The notes under the pieces are model-generated. The model was given only the letters and a program-made list of their open reading frames with translations. It ran no database searches and was not told the origin of the DNA. Source: Dicaeum eximium (lineage: Eukaryota; Chordata; Aves; Passeriformes; Dicaeidae). Taken from it: a stretch of 64,000 bases of DNA. The stretch's first letter is position 1. Each line of letters opens with the position of its first letter. A program made the position numbers and the translations under genes. This document shows positions 37,048 through 51,100 of this stretch, one piece after another. The stretch spans positions 1,917,074-1,981,073 of the forward strand of contig VWZP01010941.1 of assembly GCA_013396995.1 (NCBI GenBank). The letters are read 5' to 3'.

Positions 37048-40000
37048 TTTTATAGGATAATCTTGAGTGTCTGTCCCTAGTGTATTGACTACCTGAATGA
37101 CAATTTTTAGAATTCAGGAATCAATTATATCAGCACATTCAAGAAGATTAAAAATTACCCTTCCTTGCTTTATCCATTGCTATAGTCCTTATATTTTTAA
37201 CAGTGACTTTCTGTACTATTTGAAAGATAATCATGCTAGAAAAAGCACACATATTTTAACAAGTTTCAGAAGGTGTAAGAGCAAGGGCTTTCTCTCAAAA
37301 GGCTAATGAGCAGAGGGGCACCCAGATGAATATATACAGCTTGTAAAGAAAAAAGCACAAACTCCTCTCAGCAATTTCTGAGGAAAAAGGAAGTTAGCAA
37401 GAAAGAGAAAATTGATATAAACATACTGTCTGACTCATACAAATGCTGAATACCAGCAATTAAAACATTTAAAAGATGGCACTGCATGTTAATGCTTCTT
37501 CAAAGACAGTGTCTATTCTTCTCTAGTCTTGTGTAATATGCATCATCTCTGGGAAGCTGAAAAGTTTATAGGGAGGTCTTCAAAATACTGTTCCTCCTTC
37601 TGAATGAATCATTCCTCCCAGAAATAGTTAACTATTGCCATCTTTTTGCCATAAACCAAATGATAGCCTAAACTCAATTGTAATAGCAATGTGGTTTTCT
37701 GTAGCATCATTTCAAAGCAGGGAACCTGAGGATATGTTTATTTATTGCTTGGTGAACAAATATATTCTCAGCAGATGACAACTGAGGATAACATCCTGCT
37801 TTAATGGCATTTTTTCATGGTATGTTTTTTTCCACTTTCCTTCATATTCACCTTCTTGCATTTTCTATTTACTAGTTTCTGATGTGCAGATCAACACTAA
37901 TCAAACAGGCTATGCTTTTAAAGCTCCATTCTTAGTCATGCTTGGGTTGAATGTGTGAAAACACCACCTTCCCAGCCAGAGACACCACTAATACATTGCA
38001 GTCTAAAGAGAAGTCTAATGTTTGAGGCACTGAGAAAATAGCCACAAAACACACTGCAAGATGTAACTATAATTTGCATGCTGATGCAATACACTGCTAG
38101 TGTAAGTATGGCCTGAAACCTCTACAGCAGTATCTTAGGGAAGATGAAGGAAACAAGGAGGAAGTAGATGTAGGAAAGAGACATAATTTATAGTATCAAG
38201 ACATTTTGTCTGGCAGGCTTGCTTTAGAAGTGATGGTATGAATGTCACTAACTTCAGGGTACACTTACAGGTAAATATAGTTTCTCTCTCGGGGAAATTA
38301 TCATACTGTATTTTCTCACTTTATCATTCACAAGTCATCTATAAATATAGATTTTTGTATATTTTAGGAATAAGTAAAAGCCTGCCTTTCAGAAGTGAAT
38401 GATTTCTGACTCTGGACAAGAAATACAGGGTTATGTTTACCTTAGAGCTCCTTAGTGGTGTTTTCTGCTCTAGAACATGTTTGTCCATAGCCTGTATGGT
38501 CCCCACTCCTGAGCTCGAAGAGCCTTCTGCTCTCAGTGATCTGGGGACTCATTTTCAGCAACTGACACTTCCTGAGGAAAGTATGCAGGGAATATGTGTA
38601 TAGTGAACCAGTTCCACAGAGTAACCAGAGTATGTAACAAAAGTGCCACAGCACAAGGAGGACATTTGGTACACATTAAGAATAGCTTGATTTTCATTTC
38701 ACGTTGCTCTTAGACAGACACATTTTTAAGTCAGTAGGTCAATCTTCAACTCACCCTTTCATTCTCAAAATTAATTCCTATGCTAGGAAACGGAGCCAAA
38801 GCTGAAAGCCACTTTTCCATACCCATGTTCACACACTGGCCTTGGGCCTACATCACCTACTGAATAATTTAGAGCAAACAGGAACATTTTTATGGTTCCT
38901 CATAGCAGTTTTTCAGCTGCTTTGAGCAGCCTTAGCTACATAAAACAGGCAAAGTTAGTCCGAGAACCTGAACCAAATACACACAGATTGCTAATAGTTG
39001 TGCTGTTTAAGCCAAGATTTACCTCATTTTTTGTACATATTCATTTCCCTGATCTTAGCAAGCTTAGGGTAAGGCCCTTGACAAGAATTTTTTTAGGGCA
39101 TAAGGTTTTGATTATCTTGTTCCCGGCCTTAAAAAGGCATTTATAAGGCATTATGATTTGTGACTCTAAGACTCTATTCCTCGATTAGTTGATCCTATTT
39201 GCCTTGCCTTTTAAAGTCAAGTCTTAGTTTCTTTCTAACCATCTGCACCAAATGATAAAATATGAGCCCTGAGGCCCTTTCTTTGGTTACACTCTCTGCC
39301 ATTCCAAGTTTAAATCCATATTGAAGTTTTGAGCTCTTCTGTGGGAGCGGCTGAGGGCTGGTGTGTTTAATAAATCTGTCATGATACACTAAATGAAGTA
39401 GAAAGCTGATCAACACATACTGATTATTAGTTAAGCTTAGGATGTATGTTTTAAAAAGAATTCTATGCCCTGGTGTGGAACGTTTACCTTCCACAATGCT
39501 TAACACAGTCACCAGTTAAATCATTGGCCTGGGCAAGGTTGACATGGCTGTCCTCTGAATTTCTGTCAGATCGCTAAATATGTAAACAAACAACACATTC
39601 TGTATCTTGTACCAAAACTTTCACCAACTTCACACCCTTAATTGTTGCCTTTGACTATCTAAAGGAAGCTAGTTTTGAAAATGACCCACTGATTTAATTA
39701 AACATTTCACTTCCATATGAGACAGTTGAGGCTTTCCTCTACAGACTTCCTTGTTTCACCTGGACCACTCTTTACTTCTTTCCATTCCCTTACATCTTCA
39801 CTTAGATGTATGCAGCTGAGAATTAAGCAAGCCAAATAAATTATATCTGAATCCCAGTGTGGGAATTTTTTAAGGTCCCTAATGGGTCTGGCACCAAATC
39901 TGTCTTGATAAGAGACAACTAATAGTTAATATTAGTACCTTAAATTTTTGCATGCTATTTATTTTTCATTTCTGTATGTTCTTAAACATCTTCCTCTGTC

Positions 40001-40803
40001 TGTTTGTTGACTGATAAATCTAGCTGTTATAGTCTTGTGTAGACATCATTTATACCTAGAAAAGCATATCTGAAAATACATTACCTTTAAATAGCAGGAT
40101 CCATCACATCTGAGCTCCCATGTCTGATAGCCAAAAAGCTCCATTTCATTTCAGAAGAAAAATTGCTTCTGTCAAGGTAAACAGAATGCATTATCCCCCC
40201 TTAATAACCATTTTTAAGCATGCTTCTGTATTACTTTTTTCACAGCTGTATTGCAATAAGCCTTAGAGTAATTGCCAGTTCTTCTGTCTAATAGGTTCAT
40301 TATTCTTTTGCCATAATTGCAGCCATTAAACGTCCAATTGTTAAATTTCCACTCCTACATTTACTTAGTGTTACTTTTTATAATGGGCTATGTCATTACA
40401 GCACCCCAGTGGCTACAGCTGTTGTTCAGTGTTTCTAAAAGTCAACGAGACCTGAGATATATCTGTATTCTTGATTTTTCACAGATTCTCTCCACTGCAC
40501 TTTGTCATCTTTTTTTAGCTTTTATAAAGATAGCTGCATTTAGATACCCTTTACTGAAAGTTTAAGACCCTGACCTATTCAAGAAGACATAAAACTATGA
40601 CTTTAATATTTCTAAAGCACCATTTTTTCACTTTTATGAAATGATTCATATATAACAAGGTGATGGAGCAAAGATTTAACTAAGGGAAATTAACACTTAT
40701 GGCTTAATGGCTTTTCGAGAGCACTGATTTATCTTTTGTCATGTTAAATTTGTTGGGCTTTTTCTTTGTTGTTAAAGAAGCCTAGGTCCCAGTGTTGTGT
40801 AGC
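37048..40803. other. Intergenic, no gene recognised
   Basis: AT-rich unique sequence. No gene or mobile element was recognised. The open frames on both strands (up to 105 codons, at 39195-39512 minus) have no recognised motif. Confidence 0.55.
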
Positions 40804-40829
40804 TATCACAACTAGCTATAGTTGTGATA
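40804..40829. repeat. Perfect inverted repeat, 11-bp arms, 4-nt loop
   Basis: TATCACAACTA (40804-40814), loop GCTA, then TAGTTGTGATA (40819-40829). The arms are exact reverse complements and would form a tight hairpin or cruciform. No terminator or miRNA context was identified; the arms are too short for a miRNA precursor. Confidence 0.9.
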
Positions 40830-41008
40830 ATAAAACAACCTTTCTAATGCCCCTTGCTTCATTACTTGGCATTTCTAGACACATTAATAGGTATGCTAGG
40901 GTTTACTTCTTATTTGTGTGAGAGGGGCTTCTTGATTTGAAATGTTGCATCTAAACATGATAACAAAATTTTATTTAAAAAAATAAGTAAAACCCTTAGG
41001 AATCCTCC

Positions 41009-41023
41009 TTTTTTTTTTTTTTN
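41009..41023. repeat. Poly-T run ending in an ambiguous base
   Basis: A T-run of about 14 nt is followed by a single N at 41023. This is the second case in the window of an N immediately after poly-T. Confidence 0.9.
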
Positions 41024-42108
41024 GTCATCTATCTGGTTTGTGTGTGATATTTGGTCACAATTTGCTTTTTTAAAATAACACTGAAAAATGGCCTTGAGAC
41101 ACTTATACTAACACTTGCATTAGTTTTTGTTGTGACAAGCATGGAGAAGCTGTCCTGGAACTGTTGGTAGCAACCATTGTCAGCCCCAATCAGTTTCCTG
41201 GGAAAGCTGGTACATGATATCCAATAACTATTTGTGAGGTTATCCAGCCTCTTTTTAGGATATAACTTCATGTCACTTTAAAACTTTCATAGGCAGTATG
41301 TCATTTTTATTACTTAGATTTCATCCTCCTCCATAAGGGGTTGATTAAAACTGCATTTGAAATGTATATCACATAAGGTTTTTTTATAGACCACATTTTC
41401 ATTCTTAACCTCATTACCAAGATGTAATTTTTTTCAGTGATTAACCTAAAATTGCAGCATTTCCTATCAGTATATGCAGTATCTCCTATCTTCTCCCTCA
41501 CACATTATAATAAAAATAATATGATATGGAGTACGATTGATTTATAGAAAAAAGAACATTTTTATTTAAATACTTTTAAAGAGACACGTTTTTACCATCC
41601 AAATTCCTTTCCATATTGTAGAGCATACACTGAAGACAAAAACGGAAAGAAAAGAGGTCACAAAGAAAATCAGCTTGGTTCTTTCTGTGTGGAGGTAGAC
41701 TTTCCACAGAGGAATGCAAAGAAAAACCTTCTGATCCCTACTTCTAAATTGCAGCTCAAATCTACATCATTATCAAAGAAGAAAGTTGTTACCACATCAT
41801 GCCTGTGTACATGACATTTATCTGCTTGTTATCATCATGTTTTCAGTGCTGAGGTAGTGGGTAATTAATTCTTTCAGTGCCTGGCACCAGATTGCAGTTA
41901 TACTAGATATGCCAAGGTGTTGAAGATGCCATTCAGATGTTCTGTTCTCTTGTGGAGGGGTTTTTGTTGAGCAAAGTAGATGTACCAAATTTCTACTGTA
42001 ATTGTCAGCTTTACAGCTACAGAACAGGCTTCTCTCTCCAGGATCCCTGGATTATAAAATTCAAGGAGATACAAAGGCTGAGAGAAAAAACCCACCAGCT
42101 AATAATTT

Positions 42109-42133
42109 GGGGGGGAAAAAAAAAAAAAAAAAA
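42109..42133. repeat. G7A18 homopolymer tract
   Basis: Seven G residues are followed directly by eighteen A residues. Confidence 0.9.
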
Positions 42134-45100
42134 GGAATACTGTTAATATAAGCAAATAGGTAGTAGAAAATACTTAATTCATTTTACCCTGGTTTTAGCT
42201 CTTTGGGGCACTGGGTAGAAGAAAAACATATTCTTGATTTAAAATCCAAGAGTATCACAGTCAGCAGATTATGAATTTCAGATGTTTTAGCCAGATGTAC
42301 AATTCACAAGTAAATCACAAGCCATTCTGCAAGCCATAACACTTAGTTAATAAATAGAGCTTGTAATTCACACAGGCTAGAAATCATTCCCATTTACATT
42401 TTTCATTAGAGTTGTTAGAAGTATCATCATCTTCTCTCTTTTACCCACCAGCCCTTATGGCTATAACAGCACAACTGTTTAGAAATCATCAATTCAACTC
42501 AGCAGTGCTATCAAGAGAAGGCTGCAAATGCTGAAACTCCTCCTGGCTGGCTGTGCAGCCTACAATCCTGCCCATGTGCCTTGGGCAATGCCTGACACCC
42601 TACAGGAGCTGTGGATAGGCCTGTGAGGCTGGGGGAATGGTCTGCAGCATAAACTGAGAAGTATGGCAAGGCTTTTGCACTGTTTTTTCATACGTGACTT
42701 AAAAAGTTCAAGTTGTTTAAGGCTCAGGTTCATAGGTGAAATTTTACTGGAAGAGTTAGGACCATCCATAAAGTGAATGTGAAGGCAAAGTGCTTCCCAA
42801 GGGGAGGAACAGAGTGCTGTGTCACTGGGGCTTGAGTGCTGGATATGGACTTGGAATATATCATGATCTCTAAACTGTGCTAGAAGTGATGTCAGGGGCA
42901 GACTGTGTTCTGGCCAAGCTCTGTGGAAGTATGAGGTTTTCTGGAAGAGGTAAATGGTTTTGTCCTACCAGACAGTGCTGAAGTCAGTACTGAAAGACAG
43001 CGTTGAGCCTACATTTATGGGGGCAAATAAAAGTACACATAGCAGTGATCTGGGAACATGCTTCTGTGGCACTGATGGATGCCCAACACCATTTTTAAGG
43101 CATAAAGAGCCAAAAAACCTTGAAAAGGTTCCCACTCCTCAGAATGTTGCATGGGAGTGGGAGAGGAGTGCATGTGTACAAAGGTGTTGTTATTTGAATG
43201 GTAAAGTTCTATAAGAACTCGTGCTTGTTCATCCAGCTGAAGTATCTGTGCAGCAAACAGGACTCTTTTTTTTTGTCTGTTCTGCATGAACACCATCAAC
43301 TACATTCCAGATGTAAAAAAGTAGAAGTGGAAACAAAATATGGAAGAAATGTAGTTTAACTTTAGGTTCCTAAATTATGGCTTTTGTTCGCATTGTATTA
43401 ATTGCAAACAAGGCCAATCCTTCTAAACTATTAGCTGGAAAGGAAATTTCCTGTGGTTTGGGAGTAGAATGACTTTGATGTGTATCACTGATGCTGACTG
43501 TAACCCTCAGTGGATCTGCCCTTTTTTGTATTGGAGTAATCCCAAAGTCATTATTACAGTGACTTTTTCCGACTCACTCTGCTTGTGCTCCTGCTATTGT
43601 ATTCTTTTCTTTTCTCTCAACAGTACACCAGCATATCAGCTTGAAATAATAATAACATTTTAGATAGTTTATGACACAGCCTTAACCTTCTTTAACAGCA
43701 GTTTTATGTATTCAATATTCTGCTGCTCTAGTCGGCTTGCAGTCTTTCAGAAGCTCTGGTCACTAAATAAAATAAAGTTCATATTTATTGCTATGTGTCA
43801 TCTAAAAGCAATCACTCAAAACAAGAATTATAATATCTTCTACAGATGAAAATGTTTTTGTGATGGAAGTTGGCAAGGCCAATCTGTTATCATGAGGCAT
43901 GGAGAAGAAAGGGCAATGTTCTTGACTGTTTAGTGAATGCACTTATTTTCTTTCTGCAATTTTCATTATGGCAAATTGTTTGACCTAGCAGAGAGACACC
44001 TTCTCAAGGCTGGGATCATATTGTTTTGCTAGTATAATTCCATCACAGTCAACAATGGATATAAATGGAAAAATAAGGCAGAAAGGTGCAACAGTATAGA
44101 ATGATATGTTTTCAGATGAGTAATCAGTGTCTATTTAAAATAAAATAGAAATATATTAAATGATATGCTTTGACTCAATTTTATTAAGGTGAAGTGAAGT
44201 TTTATTACTAGTCTTATGATCAAATGAAAGAAAATAGGGGTAGTGAGAGCTATGCACAGGAGAATAAAGGCAAGCAGCTAAAAATCTGCTTTATTAACCT
44301 AACAGTTTTTGACATTCTGTAAAGTCATTGAGATGTGATTTTTCATCCAAAGCTACTATGATAGTATTAGTTAAAAAAAAAAGGAAAATAGAAGTTCTGG
44401 ATATTGTGTGTTATCTCCATTGCAGGAGACACATATGTTTGATTTTTTAGGACAATGTAAAAGAATAAAAATGCTAATTTTTCTCATCTAAATTCTAGAC
44501 AGTAAATAGAAATATAATAGCTAAAATAGTGAAAATTACTTGCTGAATAGTAACTTCTACAAACAAAAGCACTGCTTTTCTCATTACCTTGCCAAGTCAA
44601 TACAGTGACATTTAACTGTTCCTATTCTTACTTTCTTTTTAAAACTGATTTGTTTATTTTTTTGTTAGATTTTTCAATGTAATGGAAATATCAATCCTAA
44701 GGTCATTCTTTCTTCAATTTTTATAAGTTAGCAAATATTATTTTACAGTATAAACCAGTATGTGAAGGATCATCAGCCCTTAATTTATGCTTTTGCAGCC
44801 CAGTACTCACGTGTAGTTACACTGGACCAAATTTAACAATACTGAAGGAGAAAAACAGACACAGGTTGATCCTATGAACTTTTAAAGACGTGAGGTGCTT
44901 GCTCATGTCTCTGGTTCCACAGAAGTTAAATTGAATTATGCAAATAAGACCACATGTGTACACACTGTCAGGTTCCAGTTAATAAATGGTCTTAGTTCTG
45001 TTATTTTCATGAACTATACAAAAAAGATGCTTATGTAGACACTTCCTCAAAAAATATGAATAAAATTTTCTATGAGATGAGCAAAATAACACATTTAATC

Positions 45101-48100
45101 TGGCTGTGAATGAAACTGCAAATACAGTGTTTCACTCTCTGAATTTCTGAACTGTTTTAATTACATTATGAATTTATCTCCATATGGTTGCTGAAATGCA
45201 TTGAAACCATAGTTATTAGCCATTTGAATTTATGTTGTGCTGGTTTTTGTGGGGCCTGATTCTTATGATTACACGAAGTGTCTGACACATGTTGAGTAAT
45301 GGAGAGGAGGGTTTAAAAATATCTGCTGAGATTTGCCCCTAATTTGCAGCCTCAAAACATGGCCACAAGCAGGTACAGCTACCTTAGTGCAAATTATAAT
45401 CAGACCCAGTACTTTAATGCACCTTTATTTTAGATCCTGGCACTGCAGGTATAAACATGTACCCATGCCATAAGAGAGGGGGCAGTTACTAGAAATGTGT
45501 GTAGTATGTGGTAGTGATGTCTGGAAGGAGTCACTGCCCATGTACACACACACACACAAACACCCCCAGGCGTGTCTGCAAGCACCAGAGCCCTTCAGAG
45601 CTTAACCAGCAGAGGTGCACAAGGCTATTTATGAAAATCTTCAGCAGCTTGTGCAGTGCTCCTCAAGCATGTGATTCAAACACAAACACCCAGGCATCGT
45701 GCCCTGCCTCACGTGGCCTTTTGATCACCAGTGGTTTGGCTTCCTGAGAGGGAAGTGAATCTATCCTTTAGTCTTAGTTTCCTCTGGGTGTGCAAGATAT
45801 GATGAGAAGAGGTCTGCCTTGCCATGTGTTAGGTCATGTTCAGACTTAGTTGTAGTTCAGACTACTGCAAGCCACCTCAGAGAAGTGGGAGGAAATACTG
45901 CTGTGCCCTTTCTCTCACATCCTTGCATCAATTTGTTCTTAACTAGTCCTGCACTCAGAGGTGGTGGAACATAGAGTGGAAGTTGCTGCCTTGAAATAGT
46001 GAAGACTTAATAAAATAAGGTTATTTTATTTAGTCACTGTTTGCCAAGATATTTCGTACAAACCCAAAATCTTTATTTTCATTTTACGGATGCTTTTTAG
46101 AATGAGGTAAAGGGTTTTTAGTTTGAGACCATGACAAATTCAACTGTTTAACAATCTGCTTTTAAAAAAGTTTTTCAGGTTGACCTGTGAGTTACAAATC
46201 AGCTCAATCTTTCTTATTCTCTGTTTCATTTTTGAGCTTTATTGATAGTGATGAGTCATATGAAAAAGACTTCATATATGTTAATGGTTGCTGGAATTGT
46301 TAATACAGTCAGCAATGACTTGCCATAGCAGTGGATAAAAATGTTTTTATGGAAAAATCTCTGAGTGTGAGCTCATTATTGACATACATTACAGAGTGTC
46401 TGGCCATGTTTGTCCCCTCTTTTCTTCCAAAATTTTGAGAAGTCATTATAAATTCCACTCTGAAAGCAGTCAGGGGTGTGAACACTTGACTTATTTTAAA
46501 TCAGTGTAAGATGTCAGTTATTGGCAATATTTATCATCTATTTTAAGATAAAATTTATTATCAAATGGGGTAATTAATTGTGGCTCCTCCATATCTTACA
46601 TTTTTTGCAGAAATGTATTTATTTCAAGAATCCAAACTAAATTTAAACTGCTGCATACTTCTGACAGTCCCAATCCTACACTTTCCAAAATTGGATTCAA
46701 TTTTATCTTCTTTGTAGGCTTTGAGAATATTTTAGAAGCTGTTTTACCATACTATTTTCTCTTCATGAGGCTTTTTTGAACCAGCTAAAATTCTTCAGGA
46801 CTGCATAGAAACTGTTTTTACAATAGTTTTGTTTTGGGTATATTGACAACTGTGACAGCAAGGACGTGTGACTGTACAGCAATGGATGATAAAAGAGTAG
46901 TCTGGGCTTTCTCTGGAAGTTACCACTGAGAGCAGATGAGCTGTCAGAGCTTGAAGCGACAGAAGCCACGTCCACACTACTGAGGTGCCAATTAGCCAAC
47001 TTTGAATGCAGTCCATTTGTCAGATTTTAGGGAGCCAGCGTTGCTGGTAGCTGGAAGCAAGAGACAGGGAAAGCTATTACTGGAATAACACATGGAAATA
47101 TTCAATTGTTCTCTACAAGCTGTAACTTTTGTTTCATCAGCAAGTATGGAAGCAAACCTGGCCAGGCTTCCTGACTAACAATTGTAGCACAGCTTGCTTT
47201 CATCAGGTTTTGATAACTTCATCAGTGACAGGTAGCGATCTCTGGATTTTGACGTTGTCAATTTAATATAACTTGATAAAATCTCTCAAACAGATTAAAA
47301 GACTCTGCTAGAATCCTTTTTAAATTTTCTTGGTGCTTTGTGTGAGTATCCTGGGGCACAATATGAATATTAATAATAATGTCAAAGGTAATGCTGATCT
47401 GTCTGCCAAAACAAAAAAAAATTCCATTCTTTATCTCTGTTTTTTCCCACTATTTTCTCTATCAATGGTGGCTGTTGAAGTACAGAAGCAGTCATGTACC
47501 TAATAGTTCTTTGTTTAGGTTTTTTGGGAAAATGTCTGTCAATAAATTGTATGAGCTACTACAGAACTATGACTGAAGCTAGTAATTTAAAAATAAATCA
47601 CAGGATAGTGGGGCTTTTTTGATCAATAAATATATCTGGACTGCAGTTAAACATACACCTTTTCATAGTCTGATTTAGGTATTAAAACCAGTTATGAACA
47701 GTATTTTTGAAAAAAACATATTGTGGTAGATACAGTGGAAATAGTAAGAAATTACTTCTTTCATAGAAAAAGAGGATTTGTGTGTATTAGTCAAAGGACT
47801 AGTACTTTTCTCTTATTTAACTGATTTTAGGCATTCTCTGAGCCTCCTTTTTAGGTCCTACATGAATTACTTAAGTCATTGCTTCTTTTACCTGAGGCCA
47901 AATCTTGTAGGCAATTAATACTTGCACATGTTTTACTCTTGGTGAGTGGCCCAAGAGGCTGCACCCTGTTACCCAGGCTGAAATAAAATTATACCAAATC
48001 TTTGAGTTCTCACATGGGGCCCATTCTCTGGCTTCTGAAAATCCCTGTGGCAGAATGGCCTTGGATCAGCTGTGCCCATCTCTCTCTATTGGGGCTGCTT

Positions 48101-51100
48101 TGCTGGGGCTCATTTCACCCTTGTAACCCGTTTAGATTATCACTTCCTTGGTCCTTGTCCCCTTTTTGGTTTACCTGACACTCTTAGGGTGCAATAATTA
48201 AATAATTAAAGCTGTAACAGATACCAAATACGTGGCTTGCCCCAGTTGACCTCCATCTCACTGAAAAGGCAGGATCACCTACAGGAGGAGGAAAGGGATG
48301 CAATGCATAGATTCAAAGTTCCATTTCTCATTTATTTGGTAGGATGTTTTTTATTTCAAGTTTCACCTTTCCATGATTCCTAGTAATCTAACTGAATCCA
48401 ATCTAATTGTGTCATCCACGTGACCAGGACACTCCTTTTTTCCTTTAGTAACTTCCTCCCTTGCTGCTCAGCTGCTCAGACAAGAACAAAACTAAAACTC
48501 CATTCGCTTCTTAACAGTAGTGAGCAATGATTATTCATTAAGTCTGAGAAATATAGAAGACATATTTATTTTCTACTTCCTTTAAATTGTCACTTTTAAA
48601 GCATTCTGACCCCCTGTTTGTGGCAACTTTGGCTTGCTGTTGCTAAAACAGTGATGACATCTGAGATAATTTCAATACATTTTTAATAAGCTTGTGTGAG
48701 AGATATTTTGTAAAGTCTGTTGATACACATCAAACTCTAAAGACAAAACAAGTGCAATCCCAGAATGATCCTTCCTGAGTCTGGTTTTATAAGCATTTTG
48801 CTATTGATTGAGATTGTGAAACAGAGGATAAAAAAAAAAAAATTCAATGTAGATCAGACCAAAATGTTGGGAGGGTCTGTAAGGGGGAGATGGAAACTGA
48901 AAATGGTGATGGGGAAACATTGCTGAATGTTGGCTAAACATTCTGAAATCAGTAAGGTGACATCCAATAGAGGCAGATCTCTAGATGGAAACACCAACAC
49001 ACTGTGAATTGATTAGCTGTGCAAAATCACTGCAGATAATTATCTGGCCATAAACTGAATAGGAACCACTCCACAAATGTGATGCTGGATGAAAAAGAAA
49101 GCAAATGCTACTCTGAAGTGTGGAACAGGAGTGTGATCTAATTATGCCATGATATTTAGTACTGCTGGGGCTCTCCAGGACCACTGTTCTCCACTTGCAA
49201 TCTCACACTGAAACATGTGGACAGTTTGGAGAAAGCTGAGAGAATGCCAGCAAGAACACAAGGTTTAGAAATGAAAGGCTGATAGAATTGATTGCTAAAG
49301 AAGCAGCTGAATGTAATAATCACCTGCAAGAAATGTTGTCATTAAAAAGATAATTATATGGGGGTTTTATTTCCCTGTTTATACTGACAAGAAAAAGAAA
49401 GAAATTGATCTCTTTGAAACACATGTTGTTGTTCTGATGTTAGGAAATCCTTTTGATTTATAAGAAAATAATTGGGAGCAGACTACCTCTGAAAGTTTTG
49501 CAAGCTTTTGCAGGAGATTTTGGGAAAAGGAAATTGGTCAACTATTACTTCTTCTGTCTCAGAATAAGGAGAACTCCTCTTAAGGCCTTTCTTAGCTCCC
49601 TGTTGTCATATATCTCCATGCACAGTTCTGTTCCCACCTCTTAGAATTAAAGCAATATAAACTGAGTCAGAGAGAACTGACTTGATACAAATTCCTTATT
49701 TTACAGCCCAGCCAGCCTCAGGATCCCTCTTGCAAATGTAAATCTAGCTTATTGTAGAAATAAATACGCTGAAGTCAAGTTTCATTGATTATAGTTCATT
49801 GAAACTTTTTGGGTTCAGCAAACTTTCCCTGAAGTGAAGGTAGAGATCCAGGGAATACATGCCTGTCTCCAGGTGAGTCTGCCCTAGGGAAGGGTGGTAA
49901 AACTTTGGACTCCTGAGCCAGGCATAGAGAAATAACAGATTTTCTTTGCTTCTTAACTATCCACACCACCTCTCCTTGTTTCTCTTTTTTACAGATGAAA
50001 CTTGGGAAAAAAAAAGGAAAAAAACCAAACCCACAGTGTGGGCAGCTCAGCTGTGGTTTGAATCATTAATAAGATAATCCTCCTGATAGTTTATTACCTG
50101 GTCTAATTTCTCATTAGTGTACTTTTTCTTTTTAATATCTTCAAATATTCTTTTATTCACTGTTTCTTCTTTAACTAAAATTACCTCAGTGCGCATTCAC
50201 TCGCTCTTATCTTTGTCCAGCTCTGCTCATTTATATATAATTCTTTCAATTTCCAGAACATTCTTGCTGCCTTCCATTCTTTGAGTAGACATTTGGGAAG
50301 CTGTACTGGCTGCTTGGCATTTTCCTTCCTTTATCAGCAGGATTATATTGTATTCTGATGCCTTTCAGGAGTCTCAGCATCCTTGAACTTCAATATCTAC
50401 CACTCTAGGAATCCTTTCTTTAGCATGCACCAAAGGATTAATGGGCACTACCAGGGAGCATCCCTATTATTTAAAATCAGCTCATAGTATGAAAAATTAC
50501 AGTAATGAAGGTTAGAGTCATGTTGAACAGTCTTTGTCTAGAATCTTTACTTTTATGACTCATGAATTTTTCTCTTGTATACCTTAATTTTCAGATTTAA
50601 ACTCCATTGTTTTGCCACCTGGCAAATACAAAGGAGCTATATCCAGGCCTTATACATCCTTCTATATATATTCAGGAACTATGACCAGCCCTAGAAATTA
50701 TTACCTGTATATAGAGGTCAGGAGAGAGAGGTACTCCAAAACCACGTTGGAGCTCATTTTAGTTTTTACTGTTTTGTTGACATGGGTAATAGGATGCAAG
50801 TAAAAGTAGTATGAAGAATTACTCCATTGGCAGCTGTCAAACAGGGAAACTGAACCTGTCTTTGTATTTTTCACACTGTTTCTAAAAGGAACAGCAACCA
50901 GAAAACCAAGTGGAGAGCCAAGGCTGGTCATTAATTCACACTGGCCATCCAAAAGGGTTCATCCAGCCTGAAATGTTTCTGTGTATGGTTGCTATAACCC
51001 CCACTGGATCACTCCATTAGCATTACAGATTTTACCTGAGTTCTTCTGTGGCCACCTCTCAACACTTCTGGAATGTCTCTCAACCATTAAATTTCTCCAT

